A stretch of 64,000 bases of DNA from Halosolutus amylolyticus (lineage in GTDB: Archaea; Halobacteriota; Halobacteria; Halobacteriales; Natrialbaceae). The stretch covers positions 1 through 64,000 of the forward strand of contig NZ_JALIQP010000001.1 of the NCBI RefSeq assembly GCF_023566055.1, written 5' to 3'. This document shows positions 17,937 to 26,412 of the stretch, one piece after another. Every line of letters begins with the position of its first letter. Position 1 is the stretch's first letter. The translations under genes and the position numbers were made by a program. The notes under the pieces are model-generated. The model saw nothing but the letters and a program-made list of their open reading frames with translations. It was not told where the DNA came from and did no database searches.

Positions 17937-17963
17937 ATTATAAGTGTTTTAGGGCCGCCTAAA
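17937..17963 (+). promoter_or_regulatory. promoter with palindromic operator, candidate iron box (DtxR/SirR-like)
   Basis: A TATA-like attataag at 17937-17944 is followed at once by a perfect inverted repeat tttagg-gccg-cctaaa (17948-17963), lying between TATA and the expected transcription start of the ABC ATPase gene (ATG 17999). TTAGG/CCTAA palindromes are the core of DtxR-family iron-regulator sites, which haloarchaea also use. Because the downstream ATPase is of the Fe(III) type, iron-dependent repression is a good inference. Confidence 0.6.
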
Positions 17964-17998
17964 TCGAATGTGCGCCGGCTGACGCCGGGGAGTCGAGA

Positions 17999-19174
17999 AT
18001 GGCAAACGGACAACTGCTCACGACGGCGACCGACGAAACGTCTCCAGAACCCACGAAAGCGGCGTCCACGGCGGACGACGTAGTTCTCGAACTGGACGAC
18101 GTCGCCAAACAGTACGGGAGCGAAGCCGTCATCTCGGACCTCTCGCTGACCGTCCGGGACGGCGAGATTCTCACGCTGCTCGGTCCCTCCGGGTGCGGCA
18201 AGACCACGACGCTCCGACTCATCGCCGGCCTCGAGGAACCTAACGCCGGCCGAATTCGACTCCAGAACGATTCCGTCGCGGGGAACGGGCGGTTCGTCCC
18301 GCCCGAGGACCGCGGTGTCGGCGTCGTCTTTCAGGAGTTCGCGCTCTTCCCTCACCTCACCGCCCGCGAGAACGTCGCGTTCGGCCTTCAGGACTGGGAC
18401 GAGTCCGCCCGCGACGCCCGGGTCGACGACCTCCTCGACCTCGTCGGCCTCGCGGACCACGGCGAGAACTACCCCGACGAACTCTCCGGCGGCCAGCAAC
18501 AGCGGATCGCCCTCGCCCGATCGCTCGCGCCGGAACCGGAGATGCTCCTGCTCGACGAACCGTTCTCGAACTTAGACGTCGACCTGCGCGTCGAGATGCG
18601 CGAGGAAGTCCGCCGGATCATCAAGGAGGCGGGCGTCACCGCCATCTCCGTCACGCACGACCAGGAGGAGGCGCTGTCGATCTCCGATCGGGTCGCCGTA
18701 ATGAACGAGGGGCGGATCGAACAGGTCGACACGCCGGAACAGGTGTTCCAGCAGCCGGAGTCGCGGTTCGTCGCGGGCTTTCTCGGCCACGCGAGTTTCC
18801 TCTCCGGCGCGGTCCAGGGCGACCACGTCGACACCGCGCTCGGGCGGGTCCTCCGCGACAACGTCAACGGCCTCGCCCAGGAGTACGACGGCACCGACAT
18901 CGATCTCCTGGTTCGGCCGGACGACGTGACGGCCTTCCCCGCCGACGAGACGGGCGAGGAGGCGGACGGAACCGTCGTCTACCGCCGATACCTGGGTCCG
19001 ACCGTCCTCTACCGGGTCGAACTCGACACCGGCGAGACGATCGAGTGCATGCACAACCACTCCGATCGGATCGACCTCGACGAGCGGGTCCGCGTTCGCG
19101 TCACCGCGGATCACGAACTCGCGTGGTTCCCCGCTGGCCAGCGCAACAGGGCCCCCTCGGTCGCGGCGGACTGA
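17999..19174 (+). CDS. ABC transporter ATP-binding protein, Fe(III)/FbpC type
   Basis: A 391-residue cytosolic ATPase of the CUT1/FbpC/PotA group. Walker A GPSGCGKTT is at ~residues 62-70, then the Q-loop segment VPPEDRGVGVVFQEFALFPH, signature LSGGQQQR, Walker B MLLLDEPFSNLD and switch VTHDQEEA. A C-terminal TOBE-type domain follows (LLVRPDDVTAFPAD...VVYRRYLGPTVLYRVEL). The Q-loop wording fits Fe(3+) importers. No permease or binding protein is adjacent, so it serves genes elsewhere. An iron-box-like operator precedes it. Confidence 0.85.
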   Translation: MANGQLLTTATDETSPEPTKAASTADDVVLELDDVAKQYGSEAVISDLSLTVRDGEILTLLGPSGCGKTTTLRLIAGLEEPNAGRIRLQNDSVAGNGRFVPPEDRGVGVVFQEFALFPHLTARENVAFGLQDWDESARDARVDDLLDLVGLADHGENYPDELSGGQQQRIALARSLAPEPEMLLLDEPFSNLDVDLRVEMREEVRRIIKEAGVTAISVTHDQEEALSISDRVAVMNEGRIEQVDTPEQVFQQPESRFVAGFLGHASFLSGAVQGDHVDTALGRVLRDNVNGLAQEYDGTDIDLLVRPDDVTAFPADETGEEADGTVVYRRYLGPTVLYRVELDTGETIECMHNHSDRIDLDERVRVRVTADHELAWFPAGQRNRAPSVAAD

Positions 19175-19276
19175 ACGCGGATTCGTTCGGCAGTTCTGTA
19201 CCGGCAGTATCGAGTCCCCGACCGGTTGTCGTTCCTGAACGATCAGATACTTGTTTTTCCCCGACGATTTCGTCCC

Positions 19277-19924
19277 ATGAGCGACAGGGACTGGAACCGG
19301 ATCGCGACGCGGTGCGGGATCGCGGCACCGATCGTCGCCCTCGGGGCGGTCGTCCTCGCGACGATCGTTGCCTCGCCGGAGACGTTCACGTGGCGCGGCC
19401 GGGCGCTCTCGGACATGGGCCGGTACGGTGCGGAGACGTTCGCGCTGTTCAACGGCGGGTTGATCGTCGGCGGACTGCTCGGCCTGCCGTTCGCGTGGCG
19501 CCTCTGGCAGACCAGCCGCGGCGTCGTCGAGCGCGTCGGCGTCGCCCTGCTCGTCGTCGCGGTCGCCGGACTGATCGGCGTCGGCGTCTTCTTTCTCGAT
19601 CACACGGCGGTCTACCTCGAGACCGAACGCCACTTCCTGGCGGCGCTGACGTTCTTCGGCGTGGCCCCGATCGCCCAGTGGGTCTACGGGACGGGGCAGG
19701 TCCTCGCGGACGATCGGCGGGGCGGGCTCGTCTCGATCTGGCTCGGGATCGCCCACCCGATCGCGTGGCTCGGGTGGTTACTCTATCGCGCCGGTTCGGC
19801 CGATCCGTGGGCGTGGTTCGCCGTCCCCGAGTTCGTCGCCGCGCTCGCGTTCGGCGGCTGGATCCTCGTGGTCGCGGTCGATCGGCCGTCGGCGGTCCCG
19901 GGCGGCCCGATACCGTCCCGTTGA
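19277..19924 (+). CDS. DUF998 family membrane protein
   Basis: A 215-residue integral membrane protein with six hydrophobic spans, starting GIAAPIVALGAVVLATIVA, LIVGGLLGLPFAW and ALLVVAVAGLIGVGVFFLD. Short polar loops include WRGRALSDMGRYG, the conserved DUF998 block. The start at 19277 gives a normal N-terminus. Function unknown; it is a single gene. Confidence 0.8.
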   Translation: MSDRDWNRIATRCGIAAPIVALGAVVLATIVASPETFTWRGRALSDMGRYGAETFALFNGGLIVGGLLGLPFAWRLWQTSRGVVERVGVALLVVAVAGLIGVGVFFLDHTAVYLETERHFLAALTFFGVAPIAQWVYGTGQVLADDRRGGLVSIWLGIAHPIAWLGWLLYRAGSADPWAWFAVPEFVAALAFGGWILVVAVDRPSAVPGGPIPSR

Positions 19925-19993
19925 GCACGTGACGCCGGCTTTGCGATCGATCGGCACACAACGCTTAAACCGAAACCCTCCCTATACGCGTCC

Positions 19994-20272
19994 ATGCATA
20001 AAGACGAACTCCTCGAGCTCCACGAAGAACTCGTCGTGATCATGGAGTACTTCTCTGAGCGCGAGGAGGTCGACGAAGAGCTGTTCGACCCCTACCGGGA
20101 GCTCGACGTCGATCCCTCGCACGTTCACAAGTCGAAGAGTGAACACAAACACGCCGTCTTCGTGCTCGGCAACGCGCTGGCGAAGGCGATGAGCGAGGAC
20201 GAGTTCTCGAGCGCGGGTCGGATCGGCAAGCGGATGAAAGAACTCGCCGAGGACGCCGAATCGAAAATCTAG
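19994..20272 (+). CDS. UPF0058 family protein
   Basis: A 92-residue helical protein starting MHKDELLELHEELVVIMEYF, with HVHKSKSEHKHAVFVLG and IGKRMKELAEDAE. This is the conserved archaeal UPF0058 family of unknown function. Length and start match the family. It is located just upstream of the 880-residue protein, separated by about 70 bp. Confidence 0.9.
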   Translation: MHKDELLELHEELVVIMEYFSEREEVDEELFDPYRELDVDPSHVHKSKSEHKHAVFVLGNALAKAMSEDEFSSAGRIGKRMKELAEDAESKI

Positions 20273-20343
20273 GCGTCCCGGAGTGTTAGGCAAACGGGAT
20301 ATCTAGGCGAAACGTATTTGGTGCGGTTCCCGCTTGTTGGCGT

Positions 20344-22986
20344 ATGGACTCGCGCACGCAAGAGCGCGTCGAACGATGGGACTCTCGTCCGTTCAGTGGC
20401 GGTTACGACGGTCTCTCTGATCTCGCTGCGGCGGACTTCTCGGGTGCCGTGACCGCGGCCGGCACGTGGCTGTTCATGCTCAACGGCCGAATCGTCGGCG
20501 TCGTCGACGGCGACATCGAGGACTTCGAGAGCGCGTCGGGAACCCGCTACGATGCACCGCACCCGTCACTCCCCCTGCTCTGTGCGATGGAGGAACGCGG
20601 CGGCGAGACGAGAGCGAAGTACTACACCAACGAGACGCCGCTCCAGGAGGTCGATCGCACCCTCCAGGACGGGTCGTTCACCGGCTACGTCGAACTGAGC
20701 GAGAACGTGCTCAGCGGCGACTACTACGCCGTCTACTACGGCGGTCGCCGGATGGCCGCCGCCTACATCGGCAACGCCGAACGGCTGATCACCGGGGACG
20801 AGGCCTTCGAACGGGCCGACGACGAGGTCGGCATCTACGAAGTGCTCACCGTCGACGTCGAGGTCACCGACGTCCCGGGAACCGGCGGCACCGACCCGAG
20901 CGACGCTGCGACGGACGCCGATGGAGCCGCGACCGACGCCGGCGGAACCACCTCGACCACCGCAACCGAGACCGGCGGGACCGCCGACACCGGCGGAGCG
21001 ACCGACGACTCGTCCGCGATCGACGACGCGACGTCGACGATCGAGTCGATCGACGTCGGCGGGCTCGACGGGTCGACGGCGGACGCGCCCGAAGACGACG
21101 CCGCTACGGATTCGTCGTCGCTGATGTCGGACATCGATCTGACGGAGGATCCGACCGGGATCACCACGACTGAGGAGACGGAACCGGAACCGACCTCGAC
21201 GGGGATCACCGACGCCGATCCGGAGTCGACGCAGACGTCCGCTCCCGGTCCCGACACCGCGGACGACCACGGCCTCGACTCGACCGTCGACATCCCGGGC
21301 GTCGACGATGCGGCCGACGACGAAGCCGACGAGACGGCGTCCGGGTTGCCGATCGACGAAGCCGAAGCCGATATCGACGACGCGGACCCCGAACCCGGGA
21401 TCGCGGACGACGGACGGGATCGCCACGGGGACGTCCGGGACCGGAACGCCGTCGAGAACGCGACGTCGACGGCCCCGGAGGTCGAGTCGGAGCAGGCGGA
21501 GACGACGGAGTCGGCGACCGCGACAGGGTCGGAAGCCGACGCATCGGCGGGGATCGAGTCGGCCTCGACCGAGACGGACGACTCGGCGTCCAGTCCCGAT
21601 CTGGCCGAGGTCGAGGCCGCCGCCGAGGAACTCGATCGAAACGACATCTCCTGGGTCGCAGACGAGTCCGACGAGTCGCCGGCCGACGACGACGCGGCAG
21701 GCGCCACGTCGGAGCCGGCGACCGAGGAGGCCGATCTCGAGGAGCGATTCCAGGAGGAAGAGCAGTGGCGCGAGGCCCGGAGCATTCCGTCGATCGATCC
21801 GGACAACAGCGAAACGCCCGCCTCGCCGAGGTCCGAAGCGCAATCGGCCGGCGGTCCCGACGGGTCCCAGCAGGCCAGCGCCGGGGGATCCGGTCCCGAT
21901 CGAAGGGCCGGCAGCGAGCAGACGGCGACGGCCGAGTCGCGGGGTCGGTCCGAGCAGCCGTCGGCCGGCGGGGACGCCACGGGCCGCACGCAGGAGGCCG
22001 ATCGGACCCGATCGGAGGCTCAGGAACGGATCGCGGCGTTGACGGAGCGCCTCGAGCAGTACGAGGAGCAACGCGACGCGCTCCGGGCGAAAGCCGAGGA
22101 ACTCCAGACCGAGCGCGACCGGCTCCGGTCGAAGAACCAGGAACTGGTCTCGACGGTCGAGCGACTGCAGTCGCGGATCGACGAACTCGAGACCGAACTC
22201 GATCGGGCACGGGACGCGGCCGCGACGGCCGAGACGGCCGGGACCGGCGTCGACGCCCGGACCGAACTGCAGCCCCAGCGAGCGCTCTCGGAGACGAACC
22301 TCTTCGTCAGGTACGCCTCGAAGAGCCAGCCGACGCTCGAGCGGGCCCACGGCGGCGAGGCGAATCGCGACGAGGTAGCCGGGAACCTGCGGCTCGAACA
22401 CCACACCGGGTTCGACGCGGCCGACGTCGCCGTCGCCGGACAGCCCTACGAAGAGTTTCTCGCCTCGACGATGGAGTACCGGTTCGTCGACTGGCTCACG
22501 GAGATGGTGCTCTTCGAGATCAGGGACACCGGCCACGCCGACGGGCTGGGTGACCTGTACGACGCCATCCCCCGGATCGATCGGGCCGAACTCCACGCGT
22601 CGATCTCGCTCGAAGACGACGACACCGAGGAGGTTCCCGACCAGGTGACGTTCGACGTCGTCGCCTACGACAAGATGGGGAACCCGCTGGTGGTCGCGAA
22701 CCTCAACGATTCGCGGAGTCCGGCGACCGAGGGAATGCTCGCGGAGATGGAGGAGGCCGCCTCCGCGGTGAAGGCGAACTATCCTGATCTCGCGGCGGCG
22801 ATCGTGGTCACGTCCAGTTACTTCGAACCCGGGGCGCTCGAGGTCACGGAGCAGGCAACGAGTAGCGGATTCCTCACTCGCGGCTCGAAACTGAGCTACG
22901 TCAACCTCTCACGGAAAGCGGGCTATCACCTCTGTCTGGTGGAGTCCCGGTCCGAGGGATTCCACATGAACGTTCCGGAACTGTAG
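20344..22986 (+). CDS. 880-residue multidomain protein: N-terminal domain, acidic linker, coiled coil, C-terminal domain
   Basis: Residues 1-~180 form a folded domain (SGAVTAAGTWLFMLNGRIVGVVDGD; GDYYAVYYGGRRMAAAYIG). Residues ~185-540 are a long Thr/Ser/Asp/Ala-rich acidic, disordered linker. Residues ~560-640 are a coiled coil (RIAALTERLEQYEEQRDALR). Residues ~650-880 form a second domain with FLASTMEYRFVDWLTEMV, VTFDVVAYDKMGNPLVVANL and SYVNLSRKAGYHLCLVE. The last has the beta-hairpin look of a restriction-endonuclease-like fold, but no clear catalytic set. Similar large proteins occur in haloarchaea; the function is unknown. There is no membrane span. Confidence 0.7.
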   Translation: MDSRTQERVERWDSRPFSGGYDGLSDLAAADFSGAVTAAGTWLFMLNGRIVGVVDGDIEDFESASGTRYDAPHPSLPLLCAMEERGGETRAKYYTNETPLQEVDRTLQDGSFTGYVELSENVLSGDYYAVYYGGRRMAAAYIGNAERLITGDEAFERADDEVGIYEVLTVDVEVTDVPGTGGTDPSDAATDADGAATDAGGTTSTTATETGGTADTGGATDDSSAIDDATSTIESIDVGGLDGSTADAPEDDAATDSSSLMSDIDLTEDPTGITTTEETEPEPTSTGITDADPESTQTSAPGPDTADDHGLDSTVDIPGVDDAADDEADETASGLPIDEAEADIDDADPEPGIADDGRDRHGDVRDRNAVENATSTAPEVESEQAETTESATATGSEADASAGIESASTETDDSASSPDLAEVEAAAEELDRNDISWVADESDESPADDDAAGATSEPATEEADLEERFQEEEQWREARSIPSIDPDNSETPASPRSEAQSAGGPDGSQQASAGGSGPDRRAGSEQTATAESRGRSEQPSAGGDATGRTQEADRTRSEAQERIAALTERLEQYEEQRDALRAKAEELQTERDRLRSKNQELVSTVERLQSRIDELETELDRARDAAATAETAGTGVDARTELQPQRALSETNLFVRYASKSQPTLERAHGGEANRDEVAGNLRLEHHTGFDAADVAVAGQPYEEFLASTMEYRFVDWLTEMVLFEIRDTGHADGLGDLYDAIPRIDRAELHASISLEDDDTEEVPDQVTFDVVAYDKMGNPLVVANLNDSRSPATEGMLAEMEEAASAVKANYPDLAAAIVVTSSYFEPGALEVTEQATSSGFLTRGSKLSYVNLSRKAGYHLCLVESRSEGFHMNVPEL

Positions 22987-22998
22987 AGGAACGACCCG

Positions 22999-23304
22999 TT
23001 AGCCTTCGATCTCTGCGACGTCTTCGATCTTCATGCCCTCGAGCTTGTCGACGATATCGTCGAGTTTGCCGTCGAGTTCGTCGACGAACTCAGCGGTGCG
23101 CTCGGTCTTGATCGCACCCTGGCTGGAGGGCTCGATGAGGTTTTCCTCTTCGAGGACGCGGAGGGAGTAGCGAACTTTGTGGTGCGGGTAGCCCGTCTCG
23201 TTCGACATCTTCACGATCCCGATCGGCTCGTTCTCGATGACCATCTTCAGGACCTGCAGATGTCGTTCCAACATATCGACTTCCTTCTCAAGTCGGTCTA
23301 TCAT
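22999..23304 (-). CDS. winged-helix transcriptional regulator, haloarchaeal
   Basis: A 101-residue protein. A short coil (MIDRLEKEVDMLERHLQVL) precedes a winged helix (GIVKMSNETGYPHHKVRYSL then EEENLIEPSSQGAI) and a C-terminal helix. The start at 23304 is chosen over the in-frame ATG at 23352 because a TATA-like tttaaaag (about 23331-23338, minus) lies between them, about 27-34 bp upstream of 23304, which fits a near-leaderless transcript. It is convergent to the 880-residue gene. The target is unknown. Confidence 0.75.
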   Translation of the reverse strand: MIDRLEKEVDMLERHLQVLKMVIENEPIGIVKMSNETGYPHHKVRYSLRVLEEENLIEPSSQGAIKTERTAEFVDELDGKLDDIVDKLEGMKIEDVAEIEG

Positions 23305-23330
23305 GGCATTTGTTAACTTGTCTTTGGACC

Positions 23331-23338
23331 CTTTAAAA
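23331..23338 (-). promoter_or_regulatory. TATA-like box for the winged-helix gene
   Basis: The minus strand reads cttttaaaggg here, about 30 bp upstream of the ATG at 23304. It lies downstream of the longer ORF start at 23352, arguing against that start. Confidence 0.55.
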
Positions 23339-23551
23339 GTTACTCTCGACAACTGAAAGGACCACTCTCAACTCGATGGTCGTTCCTGTCAGTAGTTAAC
23401 GCTTCCGTTCCCGGTAACCGATTTCCGGGGGCGATCGACGGAACGCGGTCCCGGCGCGCGCCGGAGTACCACACGTCCGTGTATATCCGAGATCGAGCCA
23501 CCCGGCAATACCGTAATCTGTTTATCGACCCGGCAAGAATCCGCCGCTGTT

Positions 23552-24931
23552 ATGACCGTCACAATCGTCGGGTCGCAACTCGGCGACGAAGGCAAGGGCG
23601 GAGTCGTCGACCTCTACGGCGACGCCGCCGACGTCGTCGCCCGGTACCAGGGCGGCGACAACGCTGGCCATACCGTCGTTCACGACGGTGAGAAGTACGA
23701 ACTGTCGCTCGTTCCGTCGGGAGCCGTCCGGGGGAAGATCGGCGTGCTCGGCAACGGCTGTGTCGTCAATCCACGAACGCTGTTCGACGAGATCACCACG
23801 CTCCAGGAGCAGGGGCTCGATCCGGACGTCCGGGTCGCAGAGCGTGCCCACGTCATCCTGCCGTTCCACCGCGTTCTCGACGGCATCGAGGAGGACGTCA
23901 AGAGCGATTCGGACCAGGAGGTCGGGACGACGGGACGCGGTATCGGCCCGACCTACGAGGATAAGGCCGGCCGCCGGGGCGTCCGGGTCGGCGACCTGCT
24001 CGACACCGACGTCCTGCGCGAGCGACTGGAGTACGTCGTCCCCCAGAAACGAGCGCTCGTCGAGGACGTCTACGGCGTCGACGTCGACGAACTCGAAGAT
24101 CCCGACGCGTTCGACGTGGACGCGCTCTTCGAGGAGTTCAGCGAGTTCGGCCGACGGCTCGAAGCGGAGAACATGACCGTCAACGCCAGCGCGTTCCTCA
24201 CCGACGCGATGGCCGACGGGAAGACCGTCATGCTGGAGGGCGCACAGGGGACCATCATCGACATCGACCACGGCAACTACCCCTACGTCACGTCGTCGAA
24301 CCCGACCGCGGGCGGTGCCGCGGCCGGGACGGGCCTCAGCCCCGGCGTCGTCGGCCGGGGAGAGGTCATCGGCATCGTCAAGGCCTACCTCACACGCGTC
24401 GGGAGCGGGCCGCTCCCGACCGAACTCGGCGGCGTCGTCGGTGACACGCCGGGGTACGACGAGGAGACGGACGGTCCCGACGAGGAACTCGCGACGTACA
24501 TTCGCGAAGAGGGCGGCGAGTACGGCACCGTCACGGGTCGGCCCCGCCGCGTCGGCTGGCTCGACATGCCGATGCTCCGTCACTCCGCCCGCGTGAACGG
24601 CTTCACCGGCCTCGCGGTCAACCACGTCGACGTCCTGGCCGGACTCGACGAGGTCAAGGTCGGACACAGCTACGAGGTCGACGGCGAGGAAATCGAGACG
24701 ATGCCGGCGACCACCGAACGGTGGGCCCGCTGTGAGGCCACGTTCCGGACGTTCGACGGCTGGCCCGACGTCGACTGGGGTGCGGTCGCCGAGGACGGCT
24801 ACGAGGCCATCCCCGAGAACGCCCGGACCTACCTCGAGTACATCGCCGACGAACTCGAGACGCCGATCTACGCCGTCGGCGTCGGCCCCGGCCGCGACGA
24901 GACGGTCGTCGTCGAGAACCCCCACGAGTAG
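23552..24931 (+). CDS. purA: adenylosuccinate synthetase
   Basis: Purine biosynthesis enzyme joining IMP and aspartate with GTP to give adenylosuccinate. The 459-residue protein opens MTVTIVGSQLGDEGKGGVVD, containing the GDEGKG phosphate loop with catalytic Asp. It continues with GGDNAGHTVVHDG, the IMP-binding TGRGIGPTYEDKAGRRG, the Arg/Thr region PTAGGAAAGTGLSP, and the C-terminal NHVDVLAGLDEVKVG. Full length for the family. Confidence 0.96.
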   Translation: MTVTIVGSQLGDEGKGGVVDLYGDAADVVARYQGGDNAGHTVVHDGEKYELSLVPSGAVRGKIGVLGNGCVVNPRTLFDEITTLQEQGLDPDVRVAERAHVILPFHRVLDGIEEDVKSDSDQEVGTTGRGIGPTYEDKAGRRGVRVGDLLDTDVLRERLEYVVPQKRALVEDVYGVDVDELEDPDAFDVDALFEEFSEFGRRLEAENMTVNASAFLTDAMADGKTVMLEGAQGTIIDIDHGNYPYVTSSNPTAGGAAAGTGLSPGVVGRGEVIGIVKAYLTRVGSGPLPTELGGVVGDTPGYDEETDGPDEELATYIREEGGEYGTVTGRPRRVGWLDMPMLRHSARVNGFTGLAVNHVDVLAGLDEVKVGHSYEVDGEEIETMPATTERWARCEATFRTFDGWPDVDWGAVAEDGYEAIPENARTYLEYIADELETPIYAVGVGPGRDETVVVENPHE

Positions 24932-25011
24932 CGACGCGAGGGGCCCTATCTCGGATCGATCGGTTCGAACGATCCCGAAACCTTTTGCTGACGGCGGAAA
25001 TGCTGTATACC

Positions 25012-25206
25012 ATGAACGAGTCGTTGCTGGAGATCCTCTGCTGTCCGCTGGACAAACACGACCTGGAACTCGAAGACGCCGAATACGACGACGACGAAGT
25101 CGTCGCGGGCGACCTCGTCTGCACCGAGTGCGGCGAGCGATACCCGATCGACGACGGTATCCCGAACCTGCTGCCGCCGGACATGCGCGAAGAAACGCCG
25201 GCCTGA
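25012..25206 (+). CDS. Trm112 family methyltransferase activator
   Basis: A 64-residue zinc-ribbon-like protein: MNESLLEILCCPLDKHDLEL, then LVCTECGERYPIDDGIPNLLP, the Trm112 signature with two Cys pairs. Trm112 binds and stabilises class I methyltransferases acting on tRNA, rRNA and release factor; in haloarchaea it has been shown to have several partners. The Trm9-like enzyme at 12509 is a likely partner. The start at 25012 is favoured over longer frames. It is 7 bp upstream of the next gene. Confidence 0.88.
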   Translation: MNESLLEILCCPLDKHDLELEDAEYDDDEVVAGDLVCTECGERYPIDDGIPNLLPPDMREETPA

Positions 25207-25212
25207 ACGACC

Positions 25213-25806
25213 GTGTCTCCCCTCGACGTCACCGTCCACGTCAATCGCGGGTCCGCCGACGCCGTCCTGGAGACTGACGTGGATACCGTCGAGACCTGTG
25301 AACCGATCCAGCTGGTGTTGCGGGGCCACGAGACGCCCGCCCACGTCCACTGCCGGCTGGACGAGCGCCTCGATCGCGTCGCGTCGATCGACGGGTCGAA
25401 CTACTACGTCGAACCCGACGACGTCACGCCCGTCCCGATCCGCGTCGACGCCGAGGCCATCGAGAGTCCGGTCGAGGGAACGCTCGAGATCGTCGGCGGC
25501 TACGGGGCCGAATCGGTTTCGATCGACGTCACCGTCACGCCGGGCCCGCCACAGGTCGACGTCGACGACTCGCTGGCCGAGCCGACCCGCTCGGAGCCCG
25601 AACCGACGCCGATCGAGCGAGCAGTGACCGGCTTCTCGGCGCTCACCGGCATCGAAATGGGGACGATCGCAGTCGTCGCGCTCGGCCTCGTCGCGATCGG
25701 GATCGCGACCGCGACGGCGGCGACGATCGGCGGTCCCGTCGCGATCGGCGGGCTCGCGATCGTCGTCGTCGGCGTCGCCGTCGGTCTCGGCCTCTTGATC
25801 CGGTAG
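25213..25806 (+). CDS. membrane-anchored hypothetical protein (DUF7524-type)
   Basis: A 197-residue protein with a GTG start. Residues 1-~110 form an Ig-like beta domain (CEPIQLVLRGHETPAHVHCRL...VEGTLEIVGGYGAESVSIDV). A Pro/Glu linker leads to two C-terminal hydrophobic helices (MGTIAVVALGLVAIGIATA and GPVAIGGLAIVVVGVAVGLG). There is no signal peptide, so the beta domain is probably cytosolic with a C-terminal anchor, or tail-inserted. It follows Trm112 closely, probably in one transcript. Function unknown. Confidence 0.7.
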   Translation: MSPLDVTVHVNRGSADAVLETDVDTVETCEPIQLVLRGHETPAHVHCRLDERLDRVASIDGSNYYVEPDDVTPVPIRVDAEAIESPVEGTLEIVGGYGAESVSIDVTVTPGPPQVDVDDSLAEPTRSEPEPTPIERAVTGFSALTGIEMGTIAVVALGLVAIGIATATAATIGGPVAIGGLAIVVVGVAVGLGLLIR

Positions 25807-25820
25807 CCGCTCGCGTTCTG

Positions 25821-25902
25821 TACGGATCGCTGTACGTCAGTTCCGGCACAACAGCGACCCGCTCGCGGTTGCGCCGGGACATCGGTACAGCAATCCGCAT
25901 TA
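25821..25902. repeat. palindromic repeat element, copy 2 (arms in opposite order)
   Basis: An inverted repeat of ~82 bp between convergent genes. The left arm begins tacggatcgctgtacgtca (B type) and the right arm, from the minus strand, begins gcggattgctgtaccgatg (A type). Relative to copies 1 and 3 the two arm types are swapped, so the whole element is inverted. The right end overlaps the TAA of the minus-strand lipoprotein gene (25900-25902). Confidence 0.85.
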
Positions 25903-26325
25903 CCCGTCGACCGCGACGATCGCACGATACCGCTCCCCGTCGAACGCGGCCGGCGTCTCGAACCGCGTCTCGAAGTCGATCGCAGTCTCGTGGTCGACGT
26001 GCCGGGCGATCGTCTGGAGAACCATCCGGAACTCCATGGTGATCGGTTCCCGTCCCGGGATCGATCCCCAGCTCACGTCGTCTTCGGCGTAGGCCCCCGT
26101 CCGAACCGCCTCGTCCACGAGCTCCCGCTGGCCGAACGACAGCCCCTCGTGGTCGAAGTCGAGGATGGCGCTTCCGTCGGGATCCGGCCTCGGATCGGCC
26201 ATCGACAGCGTGTACGAGCGGACCGCGTCGTCGTTCGACTCGCCGAGTCCGGCGGCGGTACAGCCGGCACCCAGCGCGGGCAGCGACGCGACGGAGAGAC
26301 GACACAGGAACGCGCGCCGGTTCAC
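25900..26325 (-). CDS. predicted Tat-type lipoprotein
   Basis: A 141-residue exported protein. The GTG start at 26325 gives NRRAFLCRLSVASLPALGAGC, a twin-arginine-like signal ending in a lipobox (LGAGC) with Cys at ~residue 22. The mature part is acidic with no recognised domain. Upstream in-frame starts would bury the signal and are rejected. Probably anchored outside the membrane; function unknown. Its stop codon overlaps palindromic element copy 2. Confidence 0.7.
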   Translation of the reverse strand: MNRRAFLCRLSVASLPALGAGCTAAGLGESNDDAVRSYTLSMADPRPDPDGSAILDFDHEGLSFGQRELVDEAVRTGAYAEDDVSWGSIPGREPITMEFRMVLQTIARHVDHETAIDFETRFETPAAFDGERYRAIVAVDG

Positions 26326-26412
26326 ACTCCCGTCTGTTCGGCGCGAGAATACCAAGATTGTGGCCGTTCCGGTGGCGGCCACTGGTCTCCGTAGACGGGC
26401 GTTCGCGATCGT

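Noticed and set aside
20280-20315. possible iron box (gttaggcaaa and tctaggcgaa)
   Set aside because: The two half sites are direct-like and not a palindrome of the right spacing; no iron gene is downstream.
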